NCBI RefSeq assembly: GCF_003943515.1
Contig: NZ_RJPT01000001.1
Coordinates: 1-64,000, forward strand
DNA: 64,000 nt
Direction of reading: 5' to 3'
DNA from: Streptococcus cristatus
GTDB taxonomy: Bacteria > Bacillota > Bacilli > Lactobacillales > Streptococcaceae
The translations under genes and the position numbers were made by a program. Below, one piece after another: positions 10,375 through 18,582 of this stretch. Under the pieces are notes generated by a model that worked only from the letters and a program-made list of their open reading frames with translations, made no database searches and was not told the origin of the DNA. Positions within the stretch are counted from its first letter, which is position 1. Every line of letters starts with the position of its first letter.

Positions 10375-10391
10375 TTTACACTTAATTTACA
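10375..10391 (-). promoter_or_regulatory. TGTAAA-N5-TGTAAA box upstream of pth
   Basis: On the minus strand TGTAAATTAAGTGTAAA is an exact match to the WalR/VicR consensus TGTWAH-N5-TGTWAH, 61 bp upstream of pth. It overlaps the ychF stop codon. Regulation of pth-mfd by WalR is not established; this is motif evidence only. Confidence 0.4.
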
Positions 10392-11502
10392 CGTTAAAGC
10401 GGAATTCCATAATATCGCCATCTTGAACGATATACTCTTTTCCTTCTTCACGTAAGCGTCCAGCTTCTTTTACAGCCTTTTCAGATCCATATTTCACTAA
10501 ATCATCATAAGACATAGTCACTGCACGGATGAAACCTTTCTCAAAGTCTGAGTGGATAATACCAGCTGCTTGAGGAGCTTTCATGCCACGCTTAAAGGTC
10601 CAAGCCCGGACTTCCTTTTCACCAGCAGTAAAGTAGGTTCCAAGTCCCAATAGATGATAGGCTGCACGTGTCAATTTGTCTACACCTGACTCTGTCAAGC
10701 CGATAGCTTCCAAAAATTCTGCCTTGTCTTCATCATCCAGTTCAGAAATTTCTTCCTCTGCACGCGCTGAGATGACAACAACCTCAGCATTTTCTGTAGC
10801 AGCAAATTCACGAATCTGCTTTACATAGTCAATATTGTCTGGATCAGCCACCTCATCTTCACCGACATTGGCCACATAGAGAACTGGCTTAGTCGTTAAA
10901 AGAAAAAGGCCTTTGACTATTTTTTGCTCTTCTTCTGTAAATTCAACTGTCCGAGCTGACAGACCATCTTCCAGAACAGGTTTGATTTTCTGCAAAACAT
11001 TAAATTCTGCAACAGAGTCCTTATCCTTCTGGGTACGAGCCATCTTCTCAACACGCGCATAGCGTTTGTTAATGCTTTCCAGATCGGCCAAAATAAGCTC
11101 TAGATTGATGGTCTCAATATCAGCCATGGGGTCGACAAAGTCAGACTCACGGCCCTGTTCCCGCATGACATTTTCATCATCAAAGGCACGAACTACATGG
11201 ACGATAGCATCCACTTCACGGATATTGGCCAAGAATTTATTTCCTAGTCCTTCTCCTTTTGAAGCTCCCTTTACAATACCTGCAATATCTGTAAACTCAA
11301 ATGTAGTGGGAACCTTCTTTTGAGGTTTAATCAATTCTGTTAATTTGTCCAAACGAGCATCTGGCACTTCTACCCGACCGACATTTGGATCAATGGTTGC
11401 AAAAGGGTAGTTAGCAGCTTCTGCCCCTGCTTTTGTAATTGCATTAAATAAAGTTGACTTGCCCACATTAGGCAGTCCCACAATCCCTGCTGTTAAAGCC
11501 AT
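10387..11502 (-). CDS. ychF: Redox-regulated ATPase YchF (OLA1 family)
   Basis: An Obg-family P-loop NTPase that prefers ATP and associates with ribosomes. The G1 loop GLPNVGKST is near residues 8-16, followed by [17 protein letters not shown]; a C-terminal TGS domain ends in DIMEFRFNV. The start at 11502 (MALTAGIVG) has a GGAGAAG site and gives the family length of 371 residues; a further upstream ATG has no homologous extension. It heads the leftward run towards ftsH. Confidence 0.96.
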   Translation of the reverse strand: MALTAGIVGLPNVGKSTLFNAITKAGAEAANYPFATIDPNVGRVEVPDARLDKLTELIKPQKKVPTTFEFTDIAGIVKGASKGEGLGNKFLANIREVDAIVHVVRAFDDENVMREQGRESDFVDPMADIETINLELILADLESINKRYARVEKMARTQKDKDSVAEFNVLQKIKPVLEDGLSARTVEFTEEEQKIVKGLFLLTTKPVLYVANVGEDEVADPDNIDYVKQIREFAATENAEVVVISARAEEEISELDDEDKAEFLEAIGLTESGVDKLTRAAYHLLGLGTYFTAGEKEVRAWTFKRGMKAPQAAGIIHSDFEKGFIRAVTMSYDDLVKYGSEKAVKEAGRLREEGKEYIVQDGDIMEFRFNV

Positions 11503-11537
11503 TCGTATCTTCTCCATTCATCTTTTCAATCCAAACC

Positions 11538-11546
11538 ATTATACCA
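11538..11546 (-). promoter_or_regulatory. ychF promoter, extended -10
   Basis: The minus strand carries TGGTATAAT (TATAAT at 11543-11538), an extended -10, about 36 bp upstream of the ychF ATG. No good -35 is apparent. Confidence 0.6.
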
Positions 11547-11627
11547 TAAATCCTTATCCTAAACAGCGGATTTGAATGAAAAATTTCCTGCTTTCGGGAT
11601 AGAAATAGAAAATATTTCTGCAAAAAA

Positions 11628-11636
11628 TGATATAAT
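11628..11636 (+). promoter_or_regulatory. extended -10 promoter of the YehR-like lipoprotein gene
   Basis: TGATATAAT, an extended -10, lies 32 bp upstream of the ATG at 11668. The -35 region is weak. Confidence 0.6.
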
Positions 11637-11667
11637 ATAATTAATATTTTTATAAAAGGAGTTAGCC

Positions 11668-12162
11668 ATGAAAAAAATGACAATTAAAACCTTTGTTCTT
11701 TCTTTCTTGACGATGTTTACTTTACTTTTTTTAGCTGCCTGCAGTAGCAGTCCTAAAAAATCCTATTTTCAATTGATTGACCAAAAGACCAAGCAAGACA
11801 GCCGGATCACTCTTGAGTATAAGGGCGATGATTTGCTGAAAAATGAAACCAGCAATGTTTTCTATTATGAGCCTATCGGATTGACAAAAGATACCGCTAA
11901 AGAGCAAATTGGAGGTTACATGAAAACTCTGGAAAACATTAAAGGACTTACTAATACAATCGAGTATAAAGACGATCATTTGACGCAAAAGATGACGATG
12001 GATTTTAGCAAGGCAGATATTTCAGAACTGAAAAGCAAACAGCTTATCCAAACAGATGGAGACCAAAAAGCAAATTATATCAGTTATAAAGAAACGGTAA
12101 AATCCCTTGAAGCTTCTGGCTATAAAGAAGTCAAAGACGGCAAATTTGAAGAACTTAAATAA
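11668..12162 (+). CDS. YehR-family lipoprotein (DUF1307)
   Basis: A 164-residue predicted lipoprotein with a signal peptide ending in the lipobox LAAC (Cys near residue 25). The mature part resembles the DUF1307/YehR family, with the typical 'YKGDDLLKNE' stretch and a C-terminal 'SGYKEVKDGKFEELK'. The molecular function of the family is unknown. It stands alone, with its own promoter and terminator, oriented opposite to its neighbours. Confidence 0.8.
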   Translation: MKKMTIKTFVLSFLTMFTLLFLAACSSSPKKSYFQLIDQKTKQDSRITLEYKGDDLLKNETSNVFYYEPIGLTKDTAKEQIGGYMKTLENIKGLTNTIEYKDDHLTQKMTMDFSKADISELKSKQLIQTDGDQKANYISYKETVKSLEASGYKEVKDGKFEELK

Positions 12163-12170
12163 AAGCAGAA

Positions 12171-12207
12171 AACGGATAAGACTTTCTTGGTCTTATCCGT
12201 TCTTTGT
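12171..12207 (+). terminator. terminator of the lipoprotein gene
   Basis: A 12-bp stem, AACGGATAAGAC with GTCTTATCCGTT, has a 7-nt loop and is followed by TCTTTGTT. It lies 8 bp after the stop codon. Confidence 0.8.
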
Positions 12208-12234
12208 TGATGAGGTGGGTCATTTAAAATTAGA

Positions 12235-12429
12235 CTATTCAATGACCTTCTTCATTTTTCTTTCAAAATCATATCTGCTCATCATAACAACGTGTTCGCA
12301 GTTGCTGCAGCGAATCTTGATATCTGCTCCCATGCGGACGACTTCCCAACGATTGGCCTTCTTGCCCGTCGACTTAATGGTACAGGCATGGGGCTTTTTC
12401 ATTTCTACAAAAGTTCCAAGTTCGTACAT
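12235..12429 (-). CDS. DUF951 family protein
   Basis: A 64-residue protein that begins MYELGTFVEMKKPHAC and contains IRCSNCEHVVMMSR. The Cys residues (around KPHAC and CSNC) could bind a metal. The start at 12429 has an AAGGAGAG site; a methionine 18 bp upstream has none. The gene sits between dnaN and ychF in streptococci generally. Its function is unknown, though its position and conservation suggest a role linked to information processing. Confidence 0.85.
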   Translation of the reverse strand: MYELGTFVEMKKPHACTIKSTGKKANRWEVVRMGADIKIRCSNCEHVVMMSRYDFERKMKKVIE

Positions 12430-12540
12430 CTTCTCTCCTTTTGACAATCTTTTTTTATTCTCTTAGAAATACAGATTGGTGCTTCTCTCAACCCTAGCTG
12501 TATTATACCACAAGTTTAGAGTCAGCTGGCTTGTAAATGA

Positions 12541-12577
12541 TCAAAATAAGACAAGGCAGATCGAGTCAGCCTTGTCT
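12541..12577 (-). terminator. dnaN terminator
   Basis: AGACAAGGC and GCCTTGTCT (12549-12557 with 12569-12577) form a 9-bp stem, followed on the minus strand by TTATTTTG, just after the dnaN stop codon. Confidence 0.75.
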
Positions 12578-12590
12578 AAAATCTTATCTT

Positions 12591-13727
12591 CTAATTAGTA
12601 CGGACTGGCGTGATCAGCTGAATAAAGTTTTCAGCATCTTCACTTGGCACCAAGGTGAAAGGCCGAACAGCTGAAATAAAGCTGATGGTCACCTTCTCGC
12701 TATCGACTGCCTTTAGCGCTTCGATCAGGTAGGTAGGATTGAAGCTGATGGTCAAATCTTCTCCTGACACACTTTCTGTATCAATTTCTTCATTCACGCG
12801 TCCAACTTCTGGTGAATGGACATGAGCGCTGACAATGCCCTTCACAATTTCTAGTTTCACTGTTCCGTTCTGGGTCGCATTGGACAGAAGACGAGACCGT
12901 TCCATGGCATGACGTAAATTATTGGTATTAAAGGTCACAACGCTTGAAAATTCTGTCGGAATCAAGCGGTCTGTGTCAGGATAGTTTCCTTCCAGTAAGC
13001 GTGTATAGAAGCTGATATTTTCACTTCTAAAGAGAAGTTGATTATTGGCAAAGAAAACCTCTACTGTTTCAATTTCGTCTGTGAACACAGCTGTAAATTC
13101 ACGCAGAGACCGGCTAGGAATTACCACATCAAAATCGTCACCCTTCTTGTCCAAAGTAATTCTCTTTTGGCTCATCCGGTGAGAGTCTGTCGCAACTGTT
13201 TTGAGGGATTGATTATCTGTCAAGACAAAATGAACCCCCGTCAAAATAGGACGGCTTTCTTGCGTACTAGCAGCAAAAGCTGTCTCATTGATGATGTTTT
13301 TGAGGACTTTTGTTTCTAAAACCAAAGGATTGCTGGTAGAGACTTCCTGGATACGTGGGTATTGATCTGCATCTTTTCCTTTTAGCGTAATTTCTGACTT
13401 GCCGCTGGTAAGGACGATTTGTTTTTGCTCAATTTCTTTAAAATCAAGCACGATATCTGGCAAGCTAGAAATGACATTGATAAAGAAATTTGCTTCAAGG
13501 AGGATCGAACCTGGTGAAGTAATCAAGAGCCCAGCATTCTCATTTTGAACTGAAATGAAGTTTTCAATGGAAATTTGACCATTGGAACCAATCAATGTAA
13601 TGCCTTCTTTCGTTACATCAATTTTAACCGTTGATAAAATTGGAATAGCGTTTTTGGTACTGATAGCTCTTTTAGTTGTATTCAAAGCTTGTAGGAATAA
13701 ATTTTTATTAATAGAGAAGTGAATCAT
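12591..13727 (-). CDS. dnaN: DNA polymerase III beta subunit (sliding clamp)
   Basis: The 378-residue ring-forming clamp tethers DNA polymerase III and binds many repair proteins. The start MIHFSINKNLFLQALNTT, the central 'ESRPILTGVHF' region and the C-terminal 'FTLVPSED..IQLITPVR' are diagnostic. It has an AAAGGAG site and follows dnaA in the classic order. The 157-bp spacer between dnaA and dnaN is part of the origin. Confidence 0.98.
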   Translation of the reverse strand: MIHFSINKNLFLQALNTTKRAISTKNAIPILSTVKIDVTKEGITLIGSNGQISIENFISVQNENAGLLITSPGSILLEANFFINVISSLPDIVLDFKEIEQKQIVLTSGKSEITLKGKDADQYPRIQEVSTSNPLVLETKVLKNIINETAFAASTQESRPILTGVHFVLTDNQSLKTVATDSHRMSQKRITLDKKGDDFDVVIPSRSLREFTAVFTDEIETVEVFFANNQLLFRSENISFYTRLLEGNYPDTDRLIPTEFSSVVTFNTNNLRHAMERSRLLSNATQNGTVKLEIVKGIVSAHVHSPEVGRVNEEIDTESVSGEDLTISFNPTYLIEALKAVDSEKVTISFISAVRPFTLVPSEDAENFIQLITPVRTN

Positions 13728-13884
13728 AGGGACTCCTTTTATTATTTATGATTATTAAGTTAATAGTAATAGTAGTTCTTGTGGAAGCTGTGGAAAAATG
13801 GAGCAAAGTATCTAAAATCAAGTTTTAAGACTTGTTCACAACCTGTGGAAAAAACTTAAGATTAGCTCAATCTTTTCCACACCC
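13728..13884. other. Origin region, dnaA-dnaN spacer: DnaA boxes and DnaA-trio element
   Basis: An AT-rich stretch (13738-13760) is followed by five consecutive trinucleotides TAA-TAG-TAA-TAG-TAG (13761-13775), the pattern of a DnaA-trio. Three bases later come two adjacent boxes, TGTGGAAGC (13780-13788) and TGTGGAAAA (13789-13797). Further boxes are TTGTTCACA (13832-13840), TGTGGAAAA (13844-13852) and TTTTCCACA (13873-13881). The layout of unwinding element, trios, then boxes matches the basal unwinding system described in Bacillus subtilis. The dnaN promoter must also lie here. Confidence 0.8.
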
Positions 13885-15240
13885 TTATTTTATCTTGTTT
13901 TTGATATTTTCGATTTCAAGTCGCAGGCTATCGTCAGTTTCGAGTCGGTTTTTGATTTTTCCATGCGCGTGAATGACTGTTGTATGGTCCTTGCCGCCAA
14001 ATTCTCGTCCGATTTTTGGTAGGCTATTGTCTGTTAGTTCGCGGGCTAGATACATGGCCACTTGTCTAGCCAAAACGATATTTTGGACTCGACGACTTCC
14101 CTTCATTTCCTTGACACTAACGCCATAGAAATTGCCGACCTCAGACTGGATTTTTTCAATCGGAATGACTGTTACCTGACTAGAATCCTGCTTGCGAGCT
14201 CGAATGGCTTCGGCAGCAATATCAATCGTAATTTCCTTGAGATTGCGGACTCTTGCAATAAGCGTAATATCATTGAGGGCTCCTTCTAGGTCACGGACAT
14301 TCGAGTCAAATTGTCCGGCGAGGTACTCCAATGTATCATTAGGGAAAATATAGTCCAGATTTTCGATTTTGTTCCGGAGGATGGCAATCCGCGTTTCAAA
14401 ATCAGGTGGCGTAATATTTTGAGTGAGCCCCCATTTGAAGCGCGTGACCAAGCGTTCTTCCAAATTATCAAGATGATCTGGACTGCGATCGCTGGTCAGC
14501 ACAATCTGCTTGTTATCGCCGTGCAGGGCGTTAAAAGTATTGAAGAATTCTTCCTGGGTAGAGACTTTTTTTCCGCCAAGAGACTGGATATCATCAATCA
14601 AGAGCAAATCCAAACTTCGATAGATTTTTTTGAAATTATCCATGTCACCGAGTCTCAGATGCTCCAGAAAGTCATTGATAAAGGTTTCTGCTGGAATATA
14701 TTTTACACGCGCATCAGGAATATTTTCCAAAATTTGATTGCCAATAGCATTTAGTAAGTGGGTTTTTCCTAGACCTGGACCGCCGTAGATAAATAGGGGA
14801 TTATAAGTAGTTGCTAGATTTTCAGACACAGCCAAGGCTGCTGCTTTGGCCCAGATATTTCCGTCCCCTTGTACAAAATTATCAAATGTATATTTAGCTT
14901 TTAGTCCAGTATCAATTGGCGGCAAACTTGGCCGAAATGGAGATTTTTCAGGAAGTTCTTCCAGCTGATATTTAGAAATACTATCATGTCCTGCTTCTTC
15001 AAAGACGTATTTGGCCGTGATTTGATCGTTAAAAATTTCAAAGCCAGCTGTAAGAATAACGCCCACTAAGTTTTGCTCCCAAAACAGCTGTTTGACTGGG
15101 CTATCCAGAAAGATAGTGGCCTGATTATTTTCAATGGCTATTAATTTTGCTTCTGAAACAAAAAAATCATAGGTTGTCTGTTTTAGTTGAGCAGCTGAAA
15201 GTTCTAAAATTCTTCGCCAAAATTCTTGCTCTTTGGTCAT
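13885..15240 (-). CDS. dnaA: Chromosomal replication initiator DnaA
   Basis: A 451-residue AAA+ initiator. Domain I is at the N-terminus, a short linker follows, then Walker [10 protein letters not shown] (about residues 155-163), Walker [10 protein letters not shown], and the domain IV DNA-binding signature [11 protein letters not shown] near residue 415. It binds the boxes on both sides of its own gene and probably autoregulates from the upstream cluster. The ATG at 15240 has a GGAGGAGG site. Confidence 0.98.
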   Translation of the reverse strand: MTKEQEFWRRILELSAAQLKQTTYDFFVSEAKLIAIENNQATIFLDSPVKQLFWEQNLVGVILTAGFEIFNDQITAKYVFEEAGHDSISKYQLEELPEKSPFRPSLPPIDTGLKAKYTFDNFVQGDGNIWAKAAALAVSENLATTYNPLFIYGGPGLGKTHLLNAIGNQILENIPDARVKYIPAETFINDFLEHLRLGDMDNFKKIYRSLDLLLIDDIQSLGGKKVSTQEEFFNTFNALHGDNKQIVLTSDRSPDHLDNLEERLVTRFKWGLTQNITPPDFETRIAILRNKIENLDYIFPNDTLEYLAGQFDSNVRDLEGALNDITLIARVRNLKEITIDIAAEAIRARKQDSSQVTVIPIEKIQSEVGNFYGVSVKEMKGSRRVQNIVLARQVAMYLARELTDNSLPKIGREFGGKDHTTVIHAHGKIKNRLETDDSLRLEIENIKNKIK

Positions 15241-15439
15241 TGCCTCCTCCTTTTCAAAAAATTATTCTCTATGTCGACTCTCATTTTAACATAAAACGAC
15301 TAAGTTTTCCACAACTTGTGGAGAAAAATTAACAATGTTTATAAGACTTATCCACAGATTGTGAATTACAGGTAAAATCATTATTTTTCAACAATTTAGG
15401 CTGCTTTTAAAGGTGGAAAAGTCTGTTAGTTTGAAAAAA
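15241..15439. other. Origin region upstream of dnaA: DnaA boxes and dnaA promoter
   Basis: The stretch holds an inverted box pair TTTTCCACA (15305-15313) and TGTGGAGAA (15317-15325), and a perfect box TTATCCACA (15348-15356). An extended -10 on the minus strand (TGTTAAAAT, around 15280-15294) could serve dnaA. AT-rich flanks are present. No gene was found here. Confidence 0.85.
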
Positions 15440-15467
15440 GAAAATAACAGCCCTATTTCAGGCTGTT
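15440..15467 (-). terminator. parB terminator overlapping the stop codon
   Basis: On the minus strand AACAGCC (15467-15461) pairs with GGCTGTT (15452-15446), followed by ATTTTC. The parB stop codon lies in the loop. Confidence 0.7.
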
Positions 15468-16214
15468 TATAATTCTTTGGTACTCTTCCTCATTTTCAAA
15501 AGGAATAACGATCTTTCCTTTTGAAGAATTTTTTAATTGAATGGAGACATTAAGTCCAAGGATTTTTTTTAGTTTTTCTTCTTCTGAATGGGCAAAAATT
15601 TCTTTGTTCTTCTTAGTCTTTGACTTCTTGGTCTTTTGTAATGAAAGTTCAAGAGCACGAACGGATAAATTGTCTTGAATGATTTTGTCCAGCCAAAAGA
15701 CTTGTTCTTCCTTTTTGAGTGGGATGAGGAGACGAGCATGCCCTTGCGAAATCATTTCCTCTTTGACAGCGTCCAGCATAAAAGCTGGTAGCTGTAACAA
15801 GCGGACAAGATTACTGATGTAAGGACGAGATTTTCCCATGATTTTTGCAATTTCTTCATGGGTCAGACCTTTCTCAATCAGATGTTGATAGGATTCCGCT
15901 TCTTCGATCGGATTGAGGTCTTCCCTTTGCAAATTCTCGATGATAGCTTGCTTCATCATGTCATCGTCAGATAGGTCTTTAATGAGGGCAGGAATGTTTT
16001 CTAAGCCAGCAATCTTAGCAGCTCTGAATCGTCTTTCACCTGCTAAAATTTCGTAACCAAATAAGGAAGATTTTCTCAAAATAATGGGTTGGATAATTCC
16101 ATTTTCTTTAATGGAAGCCGCCAATTCATTTATTTTTTCTTGAGAAAAGCTTTTTCTAGGCTGATAAGGATTGGTTCGAATGTCTTTTAGTGGTATGTAT
16201 TGATAATTTTCCAT
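15453..16214 (-). CDS. parB: Chromosome partitioning protein ParB (Spo0J)
   Basis: A CTP-dependent clamp that loads at parS and recruits SMC to the origin region. The 253-residue protein has the N-terminal box TNPYQPRK, the catalytic/CTP motif GERRFRA near residue 68, and a helix-turn-helix around HEEIAKIMGKSRPYIS. The start at 16214 (MENYQYIPL) aligns with homologues but has a poor ribosome site; an ATG at 16232, directly behind a hairpin and with AAAGGTG, would add six residues. No parA is present, as usual for streptococci. Four parS sites in the window are its targets. Confidence 0.95.
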   Translation of the reverse strand: MENYQYIPLKDIRTNPYQPRKSFSQEKINELAASIKENGIIQPIILRKSSLFGYEILAGERRFRAAKIAGLENIPALIKDLSDDDMMKQAIIENLQREDLNPIEEAESYQHLIEKGLTHEEIAKIMGKSRPYISNLVRLLQLPAFMLDAVKEEMISQGHARLLIPLKKEEQVFWLDKIIQDNLSVRALELSLQKTKKSKTKKNKEIFAHSEEEKLKKILGLNVSIQLKNSSKGKIVIPFENEEEYQRIINSLK

Positions 16215-16227
16215 TTGTATATAGCAT

Positions 16228-16259
16228 AACACACCTTTACGATCGTGTAAAGGTGTGTT
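16228..16259. other. strong hairpin between htrA and parB, no U-tract
   Basis: AACACACCTTTAC and GTAAAGGTGTGTT form a perfect 13-bp stem with a 6-nt loop. Neither strand has a following U-tract, so it is not a standard terminator. It lies in the 62-bp gap between the htrA stop and the parB start and may act in mRNA processing or partial attenuation. Confidence 0.6.
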
Positions 16260-16276
16260 GACAATTATGTAAAGGA

Positions 16277-17455
16277 TTAGTTGTCACTTAAGTCCTGGGT
16301 TGATTTGGTCAATTTAATGGTTGTAGTAGCTTCTTTACCATCTCTAAAGTAAGTCACTTTCAACTCATCCCCTAGAGAGTGTCTGTAGAGAGCAGATTGT
16401 AAATCACTGGTTGACTCAACATCCTTATCGTCAACTTTTGTGATGACGTCGTATTTCTGAAGTTTATTTTCAGCAGGCATTCCTTCTTGTACAGAGCGAA
16501 CAAGGATACCTGATTTTACCGATGAAGGCAGACGTAATTTTGCTAAGTCAGAAGTGGCGATATTAGATAAATCAAGCATTTGGATACCCAGAGCAGGACG
16601 AGTGACTGTTCCATTTTTCTCTAGTTGCTTGATAATATTGACAACATCGTTTGATGGAATTGCAAAGCCCATGCCTTCTACAGCAGTTTGACCATTGTGA
16701 GAGATTTTGCTGGACGTAATACCAATAACTTGCCCTTGGATATTGATGAGTGGGCCGCCAGAGTTACCAGGGTTGATAGCAGCATCTGTTTGCAAGGCAG
16801 TCGTCGAAATATTTTGGCCGTCTTCAGATTGTAGAGTTACATTTCTACCCAAACTAGAGATGATTCCTTGTGTAACAGAGTTAGCGTATTCTGTTCCGAG
16901 AGGACTTCCGATGGCAATAGCCGTTTCTCCTACTGTCAGGGAATTTGAATCTCCAAATTCAGCTACATCTTTCACCTTTTCAGAGCTAATTCTTACTACA
17001 GAAATATCAGAATAAACATCTGATCCCACTACTTCACCAGGAACCTTACTACCATCTGCTAGTAGAATATCGGGATTTTTTGCTCCATTTAGCACGTGAG
17101 TATTGGTAACAAGGTAGGCATATTTTCCTTCCTTCTTATAAATGACACCAGATCCCTCACTAGCTACTTGAGGATCACTGGTTGATTCATTATTGATCAC
17201 TCCTTCCTGATTAGAACCGGTATAAGTAATCACCGATACAACTGCATTTTGTACCTTTTTTACAGCCTTTGTGGTGTCAGTTGTGTTTTTATAAGACGTT
17301 GATACAGTGGTCTTTGAGCTAGAAGGACTGATATTAGCCATTTTATTATTAACAAATGCAGTGGCTAAATTTCCTAGGCTTCCGCCAATAAATCCTACAA
17401 CTAAAACAATAAAAAGCAACAAAAATTTTTTAAAGAAATTTGAAGCGTTTTTCAT
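16277..17455 (-). CDS. htrA: Surface serine protease HtrA (DegP family)
   Basis: An envelope quality-control protease and chaperone. It has 392 residues: a membrane anchor (about 10-32), a trypsin-like domain with His in VTNTHVL, Asp in SDISVVR and Ser in GNSGGPL, and one C-terminal PDZ domain (about 280-375). In pneumococcus HtrA degrades the competence pheromone and is strongly activated by CiaR; a matching CiaR repeat precedes this gene. It is followed by parB, as in relatives. Confidence 0.97.
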   Translation of the reverse strand: MKNASNFFKKFLLLFIVLVVGFIGGSLGNLATAFVNNKMANISPSSSKTTVSTSYKNTTDTTKAVKKVQNAVVSVITYTGSNQEGVINNESTSDPQVASEGSGVIYKKEGKYAYLVTNTHVLNGAKNPDILLADGSKVPGEVVGSDVYSDISVVRISSEKVKDVAEFGDSNSLTVGETAIAIGSPLGTEYANSVTQGIISSLGRNVTLQSEDGQNISTTALQTDAAINPGNSGGPLINIQGQVIGITSSKISHNGQTAVEGMGFAIPSNDVVNIIKQLEKNGTVTRPALGIQMLDLSNIATSDLAKLRLPSSVKSGILVRSVQEGMPAENKLQKYDVITKVDDKDVESTSDLQSALYRHSLGDELKVTYFRDGKEATTTIKLTKSTQDLSDN

Positions 17456-17483
17456 ATTTTCCTCCTTGATTACAATTGATAAA

Positions 17484-17516
17484 ATTATAGAAATCTATTC
17501 TTAATTATAACTTAAA
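17484..17516 (-). promoter_or_regulatory. htrA promoter with CiaR-type repeat
   Basis: On the minus strand TTTAAG-TTATA-ATTAAG (17516-17500) matches the CiaR consensus TTTAAG-N5-TTTAAG with one mismatch. A -10 hexamer TATAAT follows 10 bp later (17489-17484), the spacing known for CiaR-activated promoters. Confidence 0.75.
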
Positions 17517-17643
17517 ATCCACAAGTTTTCCACAAGTTGTGGAAAACTTATAAAAAATGTTGATAGAGGTTAGAAAATACATAGATTCAACAAGTTTTCC
17601 ATAAAAAACTGATGTGAATAAAGTGTGAAATCCATGTGGATAT
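17515..17643. other. DnaA-box cluster between htrA and rlmH
   Basis: A perfect palindromic box pair TTTTCCACA-agt-TGTGGAAAA (17526-17546) is followed by weaker boxes: TTTTCCATA (about 17585-17593... read as caagttttccata) and TGTGGATAT (17635-17643). The stretch also contains the rlmH promoter region. It may extend the origin or titrate DnaA. Confidence 0.65.
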
Positions 17644-17657
17644 GATAGAATGGAAAT

Positions 17658-18137
17658 ATGAAAATAAAGCTTGTAACCGTTGGAAAATTAAAAGAAAAGT
17701 ATCTTAAGGATGGAATTGCTGAATATGCTAAACGCCTGAGTCGATTTTCTAAGTTAGAAATTGTAGAATTAGCAGACGAAAAAACACCAGATAAGGCCAG
17801 TGAGCTAGAAAATCAGCAAATCCTCGAAAAAGAGGGAAATCGGATCTTAGCAAAAGTCTCTGAACGAGAATTCGTGGTTGCTCTAGCTATTGAAGGAAAA
17901 CAATTTCCCTCAGAAGAGTTTAGTTCTATCTTGAGTGACATCACAGTCCGTGGCTTTTCCGACATTACTTTTGTGATTGGCGGCAGCTTGGGTTTATCTC
18001 CTGCTGTCAAAAAGAGAGCCAATCTACTGATGAGTTTTGGAAAATTGACCCTGCCTCATCAATTGATGCGCCTCGTTTTGGTAGAGCAGATTTACCGTGC
18101 TTTCATGATTCAACAGGGGAGTCCCTACCATAAGTAA
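17658..18137 (+). CDS. rlmH: 23S rRNA (pseudouridine1915-N3)-methyltransferase RlmH
   Basis: A SPOUT-class methyltransferase acting on helix 69 of 23S rRNA in 70S ribosomes. The 159-residue protein shows the knot motifs [10 protein letters not shown] (about residue 103) and a C-terminal [17 protein letters not shown] with the terminal YHK. The position next to htrA at the origin is conserved in streptococci. The upstream spacer carries DnaA boxes. Confidence 0.97.
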   Translation: MKIKLVTVGKLKEKYLKDGIAEYAKRLSRFSKLEIVELADEKTPDKASELENQQILEKEGNRILAKVSEREFVVALAIEGKQFPSEEFSSILSDITVRGFSDITFVIGGSLGLSPAVKKRANLLMSFGKLTLPHQLMRLVLVEQIYRAFMIQQGSPYHK

Positions 18138-18140
18138 ATC

Positions 18141-18169
18141 TTGACGATAATAGATTTTTCTGATAGAAT
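18141..18169 (+). promoter_or_regulatory. tRNA-Arg promoter
   Basis: TTGACG (18141-18146) and TAGAAT (18164-18169) are separated by 17 bp, and the tRNA begins 11 bp later. Confidence 0.75.
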
Positions 18170-18180
18170 GAAAAGGTATC

Positions 18181-18254
18181 GGTCTCATAGCTCAGCTGGA
18201 TAGAGCATTCGCCTTCTAAGCGAACGGTCGCAGGTTCGAATCCTGCTGGGATCA
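18181..18254 (+). tRNA. tRNA-Arg(UCU)
   Basis: A 74-nt cloverleaf with acceptor arm GGTCTCA/TGGGATC (two G-U pairs), T-loop GGTTCGAATCC and anticodon loop CTTCTAA, giving anticodon TCT. CCA is not encoded. A tRNA-Arg at this place upstream of comC is typical of the mitis group. Confidence 0.97.
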
Positions 18255-18271
18255 TAATATACACTATTCAG

Positions 18272-18297
18272 ACACGAAAAATTTCGTGTTTTTTTAT
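18272..18297 (+). terminator. tRNA-Arg terminator
   Basis: ACACGAAA and TTTCGTGT form a stem followed by seven Ts. It insulates comC from the tRNA transcript. Confidence 0.85.
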
Positions 18298-18316
18298 TAT
18301 ATTTTTTGAGAAAACG

Positions 18317-18383
18317 ACATTTCAGGAATAAAAAATGACATTTCAGGGAAAGATGACAGATTATTTGAAATTTTATTTATAAT
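18317..18383 (+). promoter_or_regulatory. comCDE promoter with perfect ComE repeat
   Basis: Two identical copies of ACATTTCAGG (18317-18326, 18338-18347) have the 21-bp period of ComE sites. TATAAT (18378-18383) follows 30 bp after the second copy, and comC starts 48 bp further on. This is the autoinduction site through which the phosphorylated response regulator amplifies its own operon. Confidence 0.92.
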
Positions 18384-18431
18384 AGATCTTGTAAGGTAAC
18401 ACTTACGAAAAAATGTTTAGGAGAATCTAAT

Positions 18432-18560
18432 ATGAAAAATACTCAGAAAAACTTTAAAACAATCGCTCAATTCCCAGTCTTGAATGAAAAAGAACTTAAA
18501 GAAGTTCTTGGAGGAGATTTAAGAAATATCTTCTTAAAAATTAAATTTAAGAAAAAATAA
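18432..18560 (+). CDS. comC: Competence-stimulating peptide precursor ComC
   Basis: A 42-residue prepeptide. The leader ends in the double-glycine motif KELKEVLGG, where the ComAB exporter cuts, releasing DLRNIFLKIKFKKK. The mature peptide keeps the acidic first residue and the cationic tail typical of streptococcal CSP. I recall this as the S. cristatus pherotype. It has a TTAGGAGA-type site, is preceded by the ComE repeat, and lies 22 bp before comD. Confidence 0.95.
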   Translation: MKNTQKNFKTIAQFPVLNEKELKEVLGGDLRNIFLKIKFKKK

Positions 18561-18582
18561 CATTGATAACTGAGGAGATGGA

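Noticed and set aside
18300-18431. cia-dependent small RNA between tRNA-Arg and comC
   Set aside because: I found no TTTAAG-N5-TTTAAG repeat or second terminator in this gap; it is explained by the ComE promoter.
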